This document shows positions 1-6,807 of a stretch of 15,601 nucleotides of DNA, piece after piece. The notes below the pieces were generated by a model. The model made no database searches, was not told the DNA's origin, and worked only from the letters and a program-made list of their open reading frames with translations. The position numbers were made by a program, and so were the translations under genes. The number at the start of each line of letters is the position of its first letter. Position 1 is the first letter of the stretch. The DNA is from an uncultured Eubacteriales bacterium (GTDB taxonomy: Bacteria; Bacillota; Clostridia; Oscillospirales; Oscillospiraceae). Location: the NCBI GenBank assembly GCA_900544945.1, contig UQXG01000040.1, forward strand, positions 1-15,601, given 5' to 3'.

Positions 1-40
1 GCCACACCAGTGACATCGGTCACTGGTTCGCAATGACATT
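1..40. repeat. Palindromic intergenic repeat, right part
   Basis: A perfect 9-bp stem (ACCAGTGAC at 6-14, GTCACTGGT at 19-27) with loop ATCG is followed by TCGCAATGACA. The stretch CACTGGTTCGCAATGACA (21-38) recurs in related form at 3831-3847 and 12053-12070, so this is one member of a dispersed family. The left end of this copy is probably cut by the window edge. It lies downstream of the minus-strand cell-wall gene; no T-run follows on that strand, so it is not an obvious terminator. Confidence 0.6.
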
Positions 41-94
41 GTATATTTTGGCTATTTTGACCCATAGGGGCTCTTAACGAGACAACCCCTTGAA

Positions 95-1153
95 TCATCC
101 AAGAAAGTAGATGGTGCAGACCCGGCGGCCGAAAGTGGTGCATTGGGCATGGGTGGGCAGGTACAGATCCATCCGGTCGCCCTTGATGTCCCCACCGCAG
201 TCCTCCGCCGCGGCAATGCCGTAGACATAGGAGCCGTCGCTGGACACGATGAACATCCGGGTGCCATAGGGGATGAACCGGGGATCCACCGCGGCGGTGC
301 CCCGGTGGACACGGGTGCCGGTGGCGGTGACGGTGTCGCAGCCCCGGTCGGTATGGGTGTAGGCGGTGGCCCGGACGGTGTCCGTCCGGGTATAGGTCAG
401 CACCTCGCCGGTGGGAAGGGTAATGCGTCCGTCGGCGATGACGGGCTTTTCGGAGACGGCCGGGGCGGAGCCGGTGCCTACGGCGATAATCTCGGCAACC
501 GGCTGCCGGGTGACGGTTTCCGAAAGCACCTGACGGCCGGCCTCCTGACCGCCTAAGTAGGTGATTTCCGCGGTGCAGCGCATTTCTCCGTCGGTACCTG
601 GGGTGAGCACCGTCTCGGTGCCCACGGGCAGAGTGGGGTCGCTGCACCGGCTTACCGGGTGGGGGATGGCGGCGGTGTAGACCTGCCGGAGAATTTCCGG
701 CCGGTCTACCCGCAATTCCATCCCGTCGTAGGTTTCTTCTTCCAAACCATGGGAGACCACGTCCTCTCCGGTGACATCCAGCCCCAGACGGGACAGCAGC
801 TCCCCTGCCGTCTCGCCAAAGCTGGTGACCAGCGTGGTCTGCCCATGGTAATGGACGGTAATTTTCTGGGCCCGGCAGACGGTAATCGCCGCCGCGCCCT
901 CCACCGCTTGGGTGGTGTAGGTATCATTTTGATTTAAGGAAAGGCCCAGCTGGGTCAGAACCTCCTGGGGGTCCTCGGCGAAGGTGGTGTAGGTCACCAC
1001 CCGGTCGCCGTCAGTGACCACATAGGTCTTAGCCAGAGCCGCCTGGGAGATCAGCGCCAGCAGAGCCAGCACCAGAATCAGGCTCAGCAGCACGATGTAC
1101 AGGCGAATCAGGAAAACTTTCCTGCGCAGAACCCTGGAAACGGACTTCACCAT
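95..1153 (-). CDS. YabE-like cell-wall protein: DUF348 x2, G5 and 3D domains
   Basis: The 352-residue protein starts with a basic stretch and one hydrophobic segment (about residues 13-41), a membrane anchor or uncleaved signal. Two DUF348-type repeats follow (about 43-83 and 98-140), then a G5 domain (about 175-228) and a C-terminal 3D domain (about 260-352). The 3D domain shows the expected acidic residues (Asp290, Asp318, Asp322, Asp326, Asp329), the last two in a GDRMDLY motif. This is the architecture of Firmicute YabE/resuscitation-promoting-factor-like proteins, whose 3D domain resembles the lytic transglycosylase MltA fold, so a role in peptidoglycan turnover outside the membrane is likely. 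The ATG at 1153 has a GGGAGGGG ribosome site (complement of 1160-1167) six bases upstream. It is transcribed alone and diverges from thrS. Family assignment is firm; the exact enzymatic activity is inferred. Confidence 0.9.
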   Translation of the reverse strand: MVKSVSRVLRRKVFLIRLYIVLLSLILVLALLALISQAALAKTYVVTDGDRVVTYTTFAEDPQEVLTQLGLSLNQNDTYTTQAVEGAAAITVCRAQKITVHYHGQTTLVTSFGETAGELLSRLGLDVTGEDVVSHGLEEETYDGMELRVDRPEILRQVYTAAIPHPVSRCSDPTLPVGTETVLTPGTDGEMRCTAEITYLGGQEAGRQVLSETVTRQPVAEIIAVGTGSAPAVSEKPVIADGRITLPTGEVLTYTRTDTVRATAYTHTDRGCDTVTATGTRVHRGTAAVDPRFIPYGTRMFIVSSDGSYVYGIAAAEDCGGDIKGDRMDLYLPTHAQCTTFGRRVCTIYFLG

Positions 1154-1227
1154 GGAAAACCCCTCCCGAAAACGTAAAACATAACAAATAATTACAGGCC
1201 GTATCGCCTTGCGATTTGCTTGGGCTT

Positions 1228-1255
1228 ATTATAGCAAAATTCGTAAAATTGTCAA
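1228..1255 (-). promoter_or_regulatory. Sigma-A promoter for the YabE-like gene
   Basis: Read on the minus strand there is a perfect TTGACA (1255-1250), a 16-bp spacer and a perfect TATAAT (1233-1228), preceded by TGC as an extended -10. Transcription would start near 1221, leaving a leader of about 68 bases. That leader is too short for a c-di-AMP (ydaO) riboswitch of the kind that often precedes such genes, and none is seen. Confidence 0.9.
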
Positions 1256-1513
1256 GTAAATATTGAAATTCAATTGAAATTGCCAATATTTTAAGATATA
1301 AAAGTTGAAATATTATGTAAAGGAAATGGAGGAAGACAGTCGCTTGGTGTCGGCTTTTCCCGAAAACGGCTGTCAAAATAATTACAAATAGTAACATAAT
1401 ATGTCGAACACTGTAACCTTTGGAGGATTGCCGTCGGGGGAAGATTACAGGCGGCGGCCTGGGGCGAAAACAGGCGATTTTGAAAAATGTTTGGAAATTT
1501 CGCCGCCGGGGGA
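1256..1513. other. AT-rich divergent intergenic region with one dyad
   Basis: No credible gene is seen; open frames here lack ribosome sites and family motifs. Next to the -35 box of the minus-strand promoter lies a nested dyad. AAATATTG (1258-1265) pairs with CAATATTT (1284-1291) and encloses the 10-bp palindrome TTCAATTGAA (1269-1278). Its position makes it a possible binding site for a regulator of the YabE-like gene, but this is inference only. Confidence 0.4.
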
Positions 1514-1542
1514 TTGACAACCGGCGGGAATTGTGCTAGATT
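1514..1542 (+). promoter_or_regulatory. Promoter of the T-box/thrS unit
   Basis: A perfect TTGACA (1514-1519), a 17-bp spacer and TAGATT (1537-1542) with TGC directly upstream (extended -10) form a good sigma-A promoter. The predicted start near 1549-1551 coincides with the 5' end of the T-box leader, which supports the call. Confidence 0.85.
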
Positions 1543-1549
1543 TCAGCCA

Positions 1550-1795
1550 AAGGCAACGACGAAGACACGCGCGCCGGTAAGATTCCCAGAGAGGCTGCCG
1601 CCTTGGTGAAAGGTAGCCGTACCCCTGCTGTGTGCGCAACCACTTCCGAGCCGCAGAGCGGAAATGCTCTGCCGGGTGCGCCCGTTACGGCGTCAATGAG
1701 TGGCTTTCCTTTGGAAGGCAACCAGGGTGGAACCGTGGAATACTGCATGTTACTGTATCCCACCCCTGATTTTTCAGGGGGTGGGCTTTTTTATA
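1550..1795 (+). promoter_or_regulatory. T-box leader of thrS
   Basis: This leader is expected to sense uncharged tRNA-Thr and permit read-through into thrS. Seen in order: AGAGAG (1588-1593), typical of the stem I distal part; a stem GGCTGCC/GGTAGCC (1593-1599, 1612-1618) carrying GGTG (1605-1608) in its loop; CGTTA (1683-1687) and AATGAGTGG (1695-1703); a 7-bp stem III GCTTTCC/GGAAGGC (1703-1719); and the T-box core AGGGTGGAACCGTGG (1724-1738). The variable base after TGG is A, matching a U discriminator, as expected for many tRNA-Thr. ACC at 1639-1641, followed by A, is a plausible threonine specifier codon, but the full stem I pairing was not folded, so the specifier is tentative. Confidence 0.93.
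1759..1795 (+). terminator. T-box intrinsic terminator
   Basis: CCCACCCCTGA (1759-1769) pairs with TCAGGGGGTGGG (1774-1785) with one bulged G, followed by C and a run of T. It lies just after the T-box core (1724-1738), as expected for the terminator that is avoided when the antiterminator binds uncharged tRNA. Confidence 0.92.
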
Positions 1796-1828
1796 CCCTC
1801 CCCGAGAATGAATAGGAGGTAAATCCCA

Positions 1829-3589
1829 ATGTCCGAAGAAAATCTGTACACCTTTGAAAACCCCGAGTACCGGAAAACCTACTGGCACAGCTGCTCTCAC
1901 ATTATGGCTCAGGCGGTGAAGCGTCTGTGGCCCGAGGTGAAGCTGGCCATCGGCCCCGCCATTGACGAGGGCTGGTACTATGACTTTGACGCGCCCTTCG
2001 CCTTCACCCCCGAGCATCTGACCCAGATCGAGGGCGAGATGAAGAAGATCTGCAAGGAGCGGCTGCCCATCGTCCGCAGTGAGAAGCCCCGGGAAGAGGC
2101 CATCGCCTATATGCGCGAGCAGGACGAGCCCTACAAGGTGGAGCTCATCGAAGACTTGCCCGCCGATGCCGTCATCTCCTTCTACACCCAGGGCGAGTTC
2201 ACCGACCTGTGCGCCGGCCCTCACCTGGATCACACCGGCCGGGTCAAGCACAACGGCTTCAAGCTGCTGAGCACCTGCGGTGCTTATTGGCGGGGCGACA
2301 GCAAGCGGAAGATGCTTCAGCGTGTCTACGGCATTGCCTTCCCCACGAAGGATGAGCTGGATGCTTACCTTGCCCGGATTGAAGAGGCAAAGAAGCGTGA
2401 CCACCGGAAGCTGGGCAAAGAGCTTGGCCTGTTCATGCTCACCGACTACGGCCCCGGCTTCCCCTTCTTCCTGCCCAAGGGCATGGTGCTGCGCAACACC
2501 CTGATCGACTACTGGCGTCAGGTGCACAAGAAGTACGGCTATGTGGAGGTTTCCACCCCCATGATTCTGAACCGTACCCTCTGGGAGCAGTCCGGTCACT
2601 GGGATCACTACAAGAACAATATGTACACCACCGTCATCGACGACCAGGACTACGCCATCAAGCCCATGAACTGCCCCGGCGGTATGCTGGTGTACGCCGC
2701 CGAGCCCCACTCCTACCGGGATCTGCCCCTGCGGGTGGGCGAGCTGGGTCTGGTGCACCGGCATGAGCTGTCCGGCGCGCTGCACGGCCTGTTCCGGGTT
2801 CGCTGCTTCACCCAGGACGATGCCCACATCTTCATGACCAAGGAGCAGATGGAGACGGAGATTCAGAACGTGGTAAAGCTCTTTGACGAGGTTTACTCCG
2901 TGTTCGGCCTGAAGTACACCATTGAGCTTTCCACCATGCCGGAGGACCACATCGGCACCGTGGAGGAGTGGGAGTTCAACCAGAACATCCTGAAAAAAGC
3001 CATCACCGCCATGGGCAAGGACTTCGTCATCAACGAGGGCGACGGCGCCTTCTACGGCCCCAAGCTGGACTTCCACATTGAGGACTGCCTGGGTCGTACC
3101 TGGCAGTGCGGCACCATCCAGCTGGATTCCCAGCTGCCTGAGCGGTTCCACCTGGAATATGTGGGCGAGGACGGCCTGAAGCATCGCCCCGTCATGATTC
3201 ACCGGGTGGTCTTCGGCTCCATCGAGCGGTTTATCGGTGTGATTACCGAGCATTTTGCCGGTGCCTTCCCCCTGTGGCTGACTCCTGTGCAGGTGAAGGT
3301 GCTGCCTGTCACTGAGCGTGCTCACGAGTATGCCGCTCAGGTTGCCGCCAAGCTGGAGGAAGCCGGCGTTCGGGTGGAGAGCGATCTGCGCAGCGAGAAG
3401 CTGGGCTACAAGATCCGGGAAGCCCAGATGCAGAAGGTTCCCTATATGCTGGTGGTGGGCGACCGGGATATGGAGAACGGCACCGTATCCGTCCGTACCC
3501 GCAAGGGCGAGGATCTGGGTGCCATGACTGCCGATGCCTTCCTGACCAAGTGCCAGGCGGAAATCGCAAGCAAGAGCAAGGAAGTATAA
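1829..3589 (+). CDS. thrS: Threonyl-tRNA synthetase, TGS-less form
   Basis: Cytoplasmic class II synthetase that attaches threonine to tRNA-Thr. At 586 residues it is about 55 shorter than E. coli ThrRS because the N-terminal TGS domain is missing; the protein begins almost directly at the editing domain. The editing site is intact, with HxxxH at His20/His24 and CxxxH at Cys128/His132. The catalytic-core zinc ligands are present: Cys282 (in MNCPGG), His333 (DDAHIF) and His458 (IHRVVFGS), followed by a C-terminal anticodon-binding domain. AGGAGGT (1814-1820) sits eight bases before the ATG, and no longer in-frame start would restore a TGS domain. TGS-less ThrRS is, as I recall, found in several Clostridia, so this is natural rather than a truncation. 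Expression is controlled by the upstream T-box. Confidence 0.97.
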   Translation: MSEENLYTFENPEYRKTYWHSCSHIMAQAVKRLWPEVKLAIGPAIDEGWYYDFDAPFAFTPEHLTQIEGEMKKICKERLPIVRSEKPREEAIAYMREQDEPYKVELIEDLPADAVISFYTQGEFTDLCAGPHLDHTGRVKHNGFKLLSTCGAYWRGDSKRKMLQRVYGIAFPTKDELDAYLARIEEAKKRDHRKLGKELGLFMLTDYGPGFPFFLPKGMVLRNTLIDYWRQVHKKYGYVEVSTPMILNRTLWEQSGHWDHYKNNMYTTVIDDQDYAIKPMNCPGGMLVYAAEPHSYRDLPLRVGELGLVHRHELSGALHGLFRVRCFTQDDAHIFMTKEQMETEIQNVVKLFDEVYSVFGLKYTIELSTMPEDHIGTVEEWEFNQNILKKAITAMGKDFVINEGDGAFYGPKLDFHIEDCLGRTWQCGTIQLDSQLPERFHLEYVGEDGLKHRPVMIHRVVFGSIERFIGVITEHFAGAFPLWLTPVQVKVLPVTERAHEYAAQVAAKLEEAGVRVESDLRSEKLGYKIREAQMQKVPYMLVVGDRDMENGTVSVRTRKGEDLGAMTADAFLTKCQAEIASKSKEV

Positions 3590-3603
3590 CGGAATTTGCG
3601 GAA

Positions 3604-3635
3604 AGGGCGCGGTGCTTCGGCACTGCGCCCTTTTT
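3604..3635 (+). terminator. thrS terminator
   Basis: An 11-bp stem, GGGCGCGGTGC (3605-3615) with GCACTGCGCCC (3620-3630), contains one G-U pair, is capped by a TTCG tetraloop and is followed by five T. It lies 15 bases after the thrS stop. Confidence 0.95.
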
Positions 3636-3665
3636 CGGGCGCTCCCATAGATGCGGTTTTGCAAT

Positions 3666-3847
3666 CCCTCAGTCTCGCACTTGCGGGGGAGCTGTCACGA
3701 AGTGACTGAGAGGGTGAAAAAGCCCTCTCCGCCCAGTGCTGCGGCACTGGGCACCTCTCCCATAGGGAGAGGCAAGACCCTCATCCGCCCGACCGGCACC
3801 TTCCCCAAGGGAAGGCTGGGGTACGGATTCGCTGGCTTGCAATGACA
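3666..3847. repeat. Composite hairpin-rich intergenic repeat
   Basis: The gene-free stretch between thrS and the acetyl-CoA synthase operon holds a chain of perfect or near-perfect hairpins. They are: CCCTCAGTC (3666-3674) against GACTGAGAGGG (3704-3714, one bulge) enclosing GTCAC-GAA-GTGAC (3694-3706); GCCCAGTGC-TGCG-GCACTGGGC (3731-3752); CCTCTCCC-ATA-GGGAGAGG (3754-3772); and CCTTCCC-CAA-GGGAAGG (3799-3815). It ends with GCTGGCTTGCAATGACA (3831-3847), shared with the repeats at 21-38 and 12053-12070. The open frames across it on both strands look like shadows. The layout resembles mosaic intergenic repeats of gut Clostridia. The remainder (3848-3956) is AT-richer with nothing recognised. 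Confidence 0.65.
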
Positions 3848-3956
3848 ACTTCAATTCAGGCGCGGCAATACAATGTATGATTTCGTGCAGGAAATCGGGC
3901 GTTTTTGAAAATCGGGGAAATCTTGCGGTTTGGAAAGAAAAATATGAAATTGTGGG

Positions 3957-3985
3957 TTGAATTTTCCGATAGAATGTGATACGAT
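3957..3985 (+). promoter_or_regulatory. Promoter of the acetyl-CoA synthase operon
   Basis: TTGAAT (3957-3962), a 17-bp spacer and TACGAT (3980-3985) preceded by TGA (extended -10) give a plausible sigma-A promoter. The start would be near 3991, about 65 bases before the first gene. The leader carries a small hairpin, GGGCG-TGGTG-CGCCC (4002-4016). No other comparably good promoter was seen before acsB, so this one probably drives the whole operon. Confidence 0.7.
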
Positions 3986-4001
3986 ATCGTTGTATCGATA
4001 T
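3984..4001. promoter_or_regulatory. Candidate operator at the operon start site
   Basis: The inverted repeat ATATCG-6-CGATAT (3984-3989 and 3996-4001) overlaps the end of the -10 box and the predicted transcription start. This position would suit a repressor. No regulator gene is present in the window, so its identity is unknown. Confidence 0.35.
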
Positions 4002-4056
4002 GGGCGTGGTGCGCCCTGACGAAGATAGCAAAAACGGCTGGCAGGAGGAGAGAAAA

Positions 4057-4971
4057 ATGTCTGTTATGGAATCGCTTAGCAGGCATAGTGCCCTCTCCTT
4101 CCAGGTGTTCCCTCCGAGAACGGAGGCCGGACGCCGGGAGCTGCTGGAGTCCGGAGGCGTTCTTGACCGGCTGTACCGGGAAAGCCCCGACTTTCTGTGC
4201 TGCACCTACGGCGCGGGAGGGACGGATGCCGGGAAAAATCTGGAGGTTCTGGAGGCGGTGGTATCCGCCGGGAAAACCCAGGCCATGACCCAGCTGACCT
4301 GTGCCGGGAATACGGCGCAGGGGATTCGGGAGCAGCTTCGCAACTACCTGCGTCAGGGCATTGACTGCGTGACGGCGCTTCGGGGCGGCGAGACGCGGAT
4401 GAGCGACGGCCTTTCCGATGAGGCCGAGCTGGTGAAGCTGATTCGCCGGGAGTTTTCGGACAGCTTTACCGTAGCGGTGGACGGCGCGCCGGAGGGGGAA
4501 CCTCCGGGATGCTCCCTGGAAGGGGAAATTACCCGACTGAAGGCCATCCAGGACAGCGGAGCGGATTTCCTCATTACCCGGCTTTGCTGGGATATGGATA
4601 TTTTTAAGGCCTGGATGGACGGCATCCGGGCGGCGGGCATTACCCTGCCGGTGATGGCGGGGGTGGCTCCCGTGGTTGACCAGGCGGCGACCATCCGGAC
4701 GGCGCTTGCCACCGGCGGCTGCGCCATTCCGGAGGACTTGTGCCGGCTCCTTTCCGACTACTGGATCTACCCCAACCCCTTCGTCAAGGATCCCTTTGAC
4801 GCGGAGGTGGAGCGCAAGCGCGTCCAGTTCCGGGAGGCGGGCATGGCCTACACGGCGCACCAGATCTGGCTTTACCGGCAGTGGGGCGTGGATGGCATCC
4901 ACCTTCTGACCCAGAATCGGGCGGAGGATGTGCCGGCCATTGTCATGGCTGCTCGGAATTCATCATTTTGA
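4057..4971 (+). CDS. metF: MetF-like methylenetetrahydrofolate reductase, divergent
   Basis: The 304-residue protein has the length and landmarks of the MetF TIM barrel: SFQVFPPRT (residues 14-22), ALRGG (107-111), DFLITRLCWD (170-179), AGVAPV, and IHLLTQNR (281-288), matching MetF's HFYTLNR region. MetF reduces methylene-H4folate to methyl-H4folate, the methyl donor for the corrinoid protein encoded downstream, so the context fits. By eye, three residues important in E. coli MetF are changed: Glu28 to Gln16, Asp120 to Gly111 and Gln183 to Arg175. The protein may therefore use another mechanism, need a partner, or have another role. No MetV gene is seen here. The ATG at 4057 is chosen because AGGAGGAG (4043-4050) lies six bases upstream; the in-frame upstream extension lacks a ribosome site. 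It is followed 20 bases later by cooC. Confidence 0.8.
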   Translation: MSVMESLSRHSALSFQVFPPRTEAGRRELLESGGVLDRLYRESPDFLCCTYGAGGTDAGKNLEVLEAVVSAGKTQAMTQLTCAGNTAQGIREQLRNYLRQGIDCVTALRGGETRMSDGLSDEAELVKLIRREFSDSFTVAVDGAPEGEPPGCSLEGEITRLKAIQDSGADFLITRLCWDMDIFKAWMDGIRAAGITLPVMAGVAPVVDQAATIRTALATGGCAIPEDLCRLLSDYWIYPNPFVKDPFDAEVERKRVQFREAGMAYTAHQIWLYRQWGVDGIHLLTQNRAEDVPAIVMAARNSSF

Positions 4972-4991
4972 TTTACTAGGAGGAACACAAT

Positions 4992-5756
4992 ATGCCTCAT
5001 ACCATTGCGGTTGCCGGTAAGGGCGGCGTGGGCAAAACCACCACCTGCGGCATGATTATTGATTATCTTTGCAAAAAGAAGAACGGCCCTGTCCTGGTGG
5101 TGGACGCGGACGCCAACTCCAACCTGAACGAGGTCCTGGGCGTGGAGGTGGAAACCTCTCTGGGACAGATCCGGGAGGAGATGGCTCAGGCGGAGCTGAA
5201 GGGCACCATCCCCAAGAATATGACCAAGGCGGATTACGCCGAGATGAAGTTCAACGACGCTCTCATTGAGGACGACGACTTCGATATGCTGGTCATGGGC
5301 CGCACCCAGGGCAAGGGCTGCTACTGCTATGTCAACGGCGTGCTCCAGTCCCAGGTGGCCAAGTATCTTCCCAACTATACCTATGTGGTCATGGACAACG
5401 AGGCAGGCCTGGAGCACATCGCCCGGGGTACGCTGCCGCATGTGGACACCATGCTGCTGATTTCCGACTGCTCCCGCCGGGGCGTTCAGGCCGTGGCAAG
5501 AGTGGCGGAAATGGTGAAGGAAATGTCCCTGAATCCCGGCCAGATGGGCGTCATCATCAACCGGGCTCCCGGCGGTGTGCTGGATAACGGCGTCCGGGAG
5601 GAAATCGAAAAGCATGGGCTGAAGCTCTTCGGCGTGCTGCCCCAGGACGAGGCGGTCTACCGCTGCGACTGCGACGGCGAGCCCTCCGCGAAGCTTCCCG
5701 ACAGCGACCCCATGAAAACCGCTCTGAAGGACGTTATGAAGTCCCTCGGCATCTAA
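4992..5756 (+). CDS. cooC: CooC/AcsF-type nickel-insertion ATPase
   Basis: The 254-residue MinD/CooC-family ATPase starts with the deviant Walker A motif KGGVGKTT (residues 10-17), followed by VVDADANSN. A CxC pair, Cys110-Tyr-Cys112, corresponds to the metal-binding CxC of CooC at the dimer interface, and VVMDNEAGLEH is the family's Walker B region. CooC-type proteins assist nickel insertion into CO dehydrogenase, and the AcsF members into acetyl-CoA synthase. With acsB in the operon and no CO dehydrogenase gene in view, service to AcsB is the likely role here. AGGAGGA (4978-4984) precedes the ATG by seven bases. The position between metF and acsD agrees with the order in acetogens such as Clostridium. 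Confidence 0.93.
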   Translation: MPHTIAVAGKGGVGKTTTCGMIIDYLCKKKNGPVLVVDADANSNLNEVLGVEVETSLGQIREEMAQAELKGTIPKNMTKADYAEMKFNDALIEDDDFDMLVMGRTQGKGCYCYVNGVLQSQVAKYLPNYTYVVMDNEAGLEHIARGTLPHVDTMLLISDCSRRGVQAVARVAEMVKEMSLNPGQMGVIINRAPGGVLDNGVREEIEKHGLKLFGVLPQDEAVYRCDCDGEPSAKLPDSDPMKTALKDVMKSLGI

Positions 5757-5772
5757 TTCTGTAAGTGACATA

Positions 5773-5794
5773 CGGGGCAGAATCACCTGCTCCG
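5773..5794 (+). other. Intergenic hairpin between cooC and acsD
   Basis: An 8-bp stem, CGGGGCAG (5773-5780) with CTGCTCCG (5787-5794, one G-U pair), lies 17 bases after the cooC stop. No T-run follows, so it is more likely an mRNA processing or stability element than a terminator. Confidence 0.5.
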
Positions 5795-5844
5795 GGTGCC
5801 CAATATATAAACTCATCCAAAATCAATCAAGGGGGAAAAACACT

Positions 5845-6786
5845 ATGGCTTTTACACCCAAGACGGCTCCCTTCAGCGGCAAGATCAATGCCGTGACCCT
5901 GGGCACCGGTGACAAGGCAATCGTCATCGGCGGTCAGAACGTGATGCCGTTCTACACCTTCGACGCTCCCATTGAGAACGCTCCCAAGATCGGCGTGGAA
6001 ATCTCCGATCTGGCGGCTTCCTGGGACGCTCCCGCTCTGAAGGAATTCTACGCGGGCTGCACCACCATGGCCGATTACGCCAAGAAGGCGGAGACCATGC
6101 CCGGCGCAGACTTCCTGTGCCTGCACTTCGAGTCTGCCGACCCCAACGGTGCCAACCGCTCCGTTGCCGACTGCGTGGCCGATGCCAAGGCAGTAGCCGA
6201 TGCCGTGTCCATGCCGATCGTTGTCATGGGCTGCAAGAACATCGAGAAGGACGGCGAGCTGTTCAGCAAGATCGCTGAGGCTCTGCAGGGCAAGAACATT
6301 CTGGTTCTGTCCGCCCGGAACGAGGACTACAAGACCGTCGGTGCTTCCGTGGCTCTGGCTTACGGCCAGAAGGTGGGCGCTGAGACCGCCGACGACATCA
6401 ACCTGGCCAAGCAGCTGAATATCATGCTCAAGGGCCTGTCCATCAATCCCGAGAACATCGTCATGAACGTCGGTACCGCTGCCGTGGGCTACGGCTTCGA
6501 GTACGTCGCTTCTACCCTGGATCGGATCCGTCTGGCCGCTCTGGCTCAGTCCGATGCCGATCTGCAGATGCCCATTATGTCCCCTGTGTCTCCTGACGCC
6601 TGGAGCGTGAAGGAGTCCACCGCTTCCGAAGAAGATGAGCCCGAATGGGGCAACCAGGAAGAGCGTGCCATTGACATGGAAGTGTCTACCGCCGCCGCCA
6701 ACCTGACCGGTGGTGCCGATGCCGTCATCATGCGTCATCCCGCCGCCGTTGCCACCATCAAGAAGTTCATCACGGAACTGGTCTAA
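5845..6786 (+). CDS. acsD: Corrinoid iron-sulfur protein small subunit
   Basis: The 313-residue protein matches the small (beta) subunit of the corrinoid iron-sulfur protein (CFeSP, the CdhD/AcsD family). Recognisable stretches are IGGQNVMPFYTFDAPIEN near the N terminus, FLCLHFESADP, PIVVMGCKN, NIVMNVGTAAVGYGFEY and the C-terminal DAVIMRHP. The subunit forms a TIM barrel that pairs with AcsC and helps hold the cobamide, which carries the methyl group from methyl-H4folate to acetyl-CoA synthase in the cytoplasm. AAGGGGG (5829-5835) precedes the ATG. It lies 21 bases before the acsC-acsE gene, consistent with stoichiometric production of the two CFeSP subunits. Confidence 0.96.
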   Translation: MAFTPKTAPFSGKINAVTLGTGDKAIVIGGQNVMPFYTFDAPIENAPKIGVEISDLAASWDAPALKEFYAGCTTMADYAKKAETMPGADFLCLHFESADPNGANRSVADCVADAKAVADAVSMPIVVMGCKNIEKDGELFSKIAEALQGKNILVLSARNEDYKTVGASVALAYGQKVGAETADDINLAKQLNIMLKGLSINPENIVMNVGTAAVGYGFEYVASTLDRIRLAALAQSDADLQMPIMSPVSPDAWSVKESTASEEDEPEWGNQEERAIDMEVSTAAANLTGGADAVIMRHPAAVATIKKFITELV

Positions 6787-6807
6787 TTCGGAAGGAGGAT
6801 ACATACA

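Noticed and set aside
1184..1396. Two similar 13-base boxes (1184-1196 and 1384-1396) resembling paired WalR-type TGTWAY half sites on the minus strand
   Set aside because: The half-site spacing is four rather than the five bases of the WalR consensus, one box is downstream of the predicted start, and the region is AT-rich, so chance is likely.
1603..1815. A 70-codon plus-strand frame that could be a leader peptide before thrS
   Set aside because: It lies inside the T-box structure and its translation is explained by the conserved T-box bases; there is no ribosome site.
1685..3664. A 659-codon minus-strand open frame opposite thrS
   Set aside because: It runs across the thrS terminator and the T-box terminator and is low-complexity His/Gly/Leu; a shadow of thrS.
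3976..4056. An N-terminal extension of the MetF-like protein
   Set aside because: The upstream ATG lies within the promoter's -10 region, while 4057 has an excellent AGGAGGAG site and begins at the normal family position.
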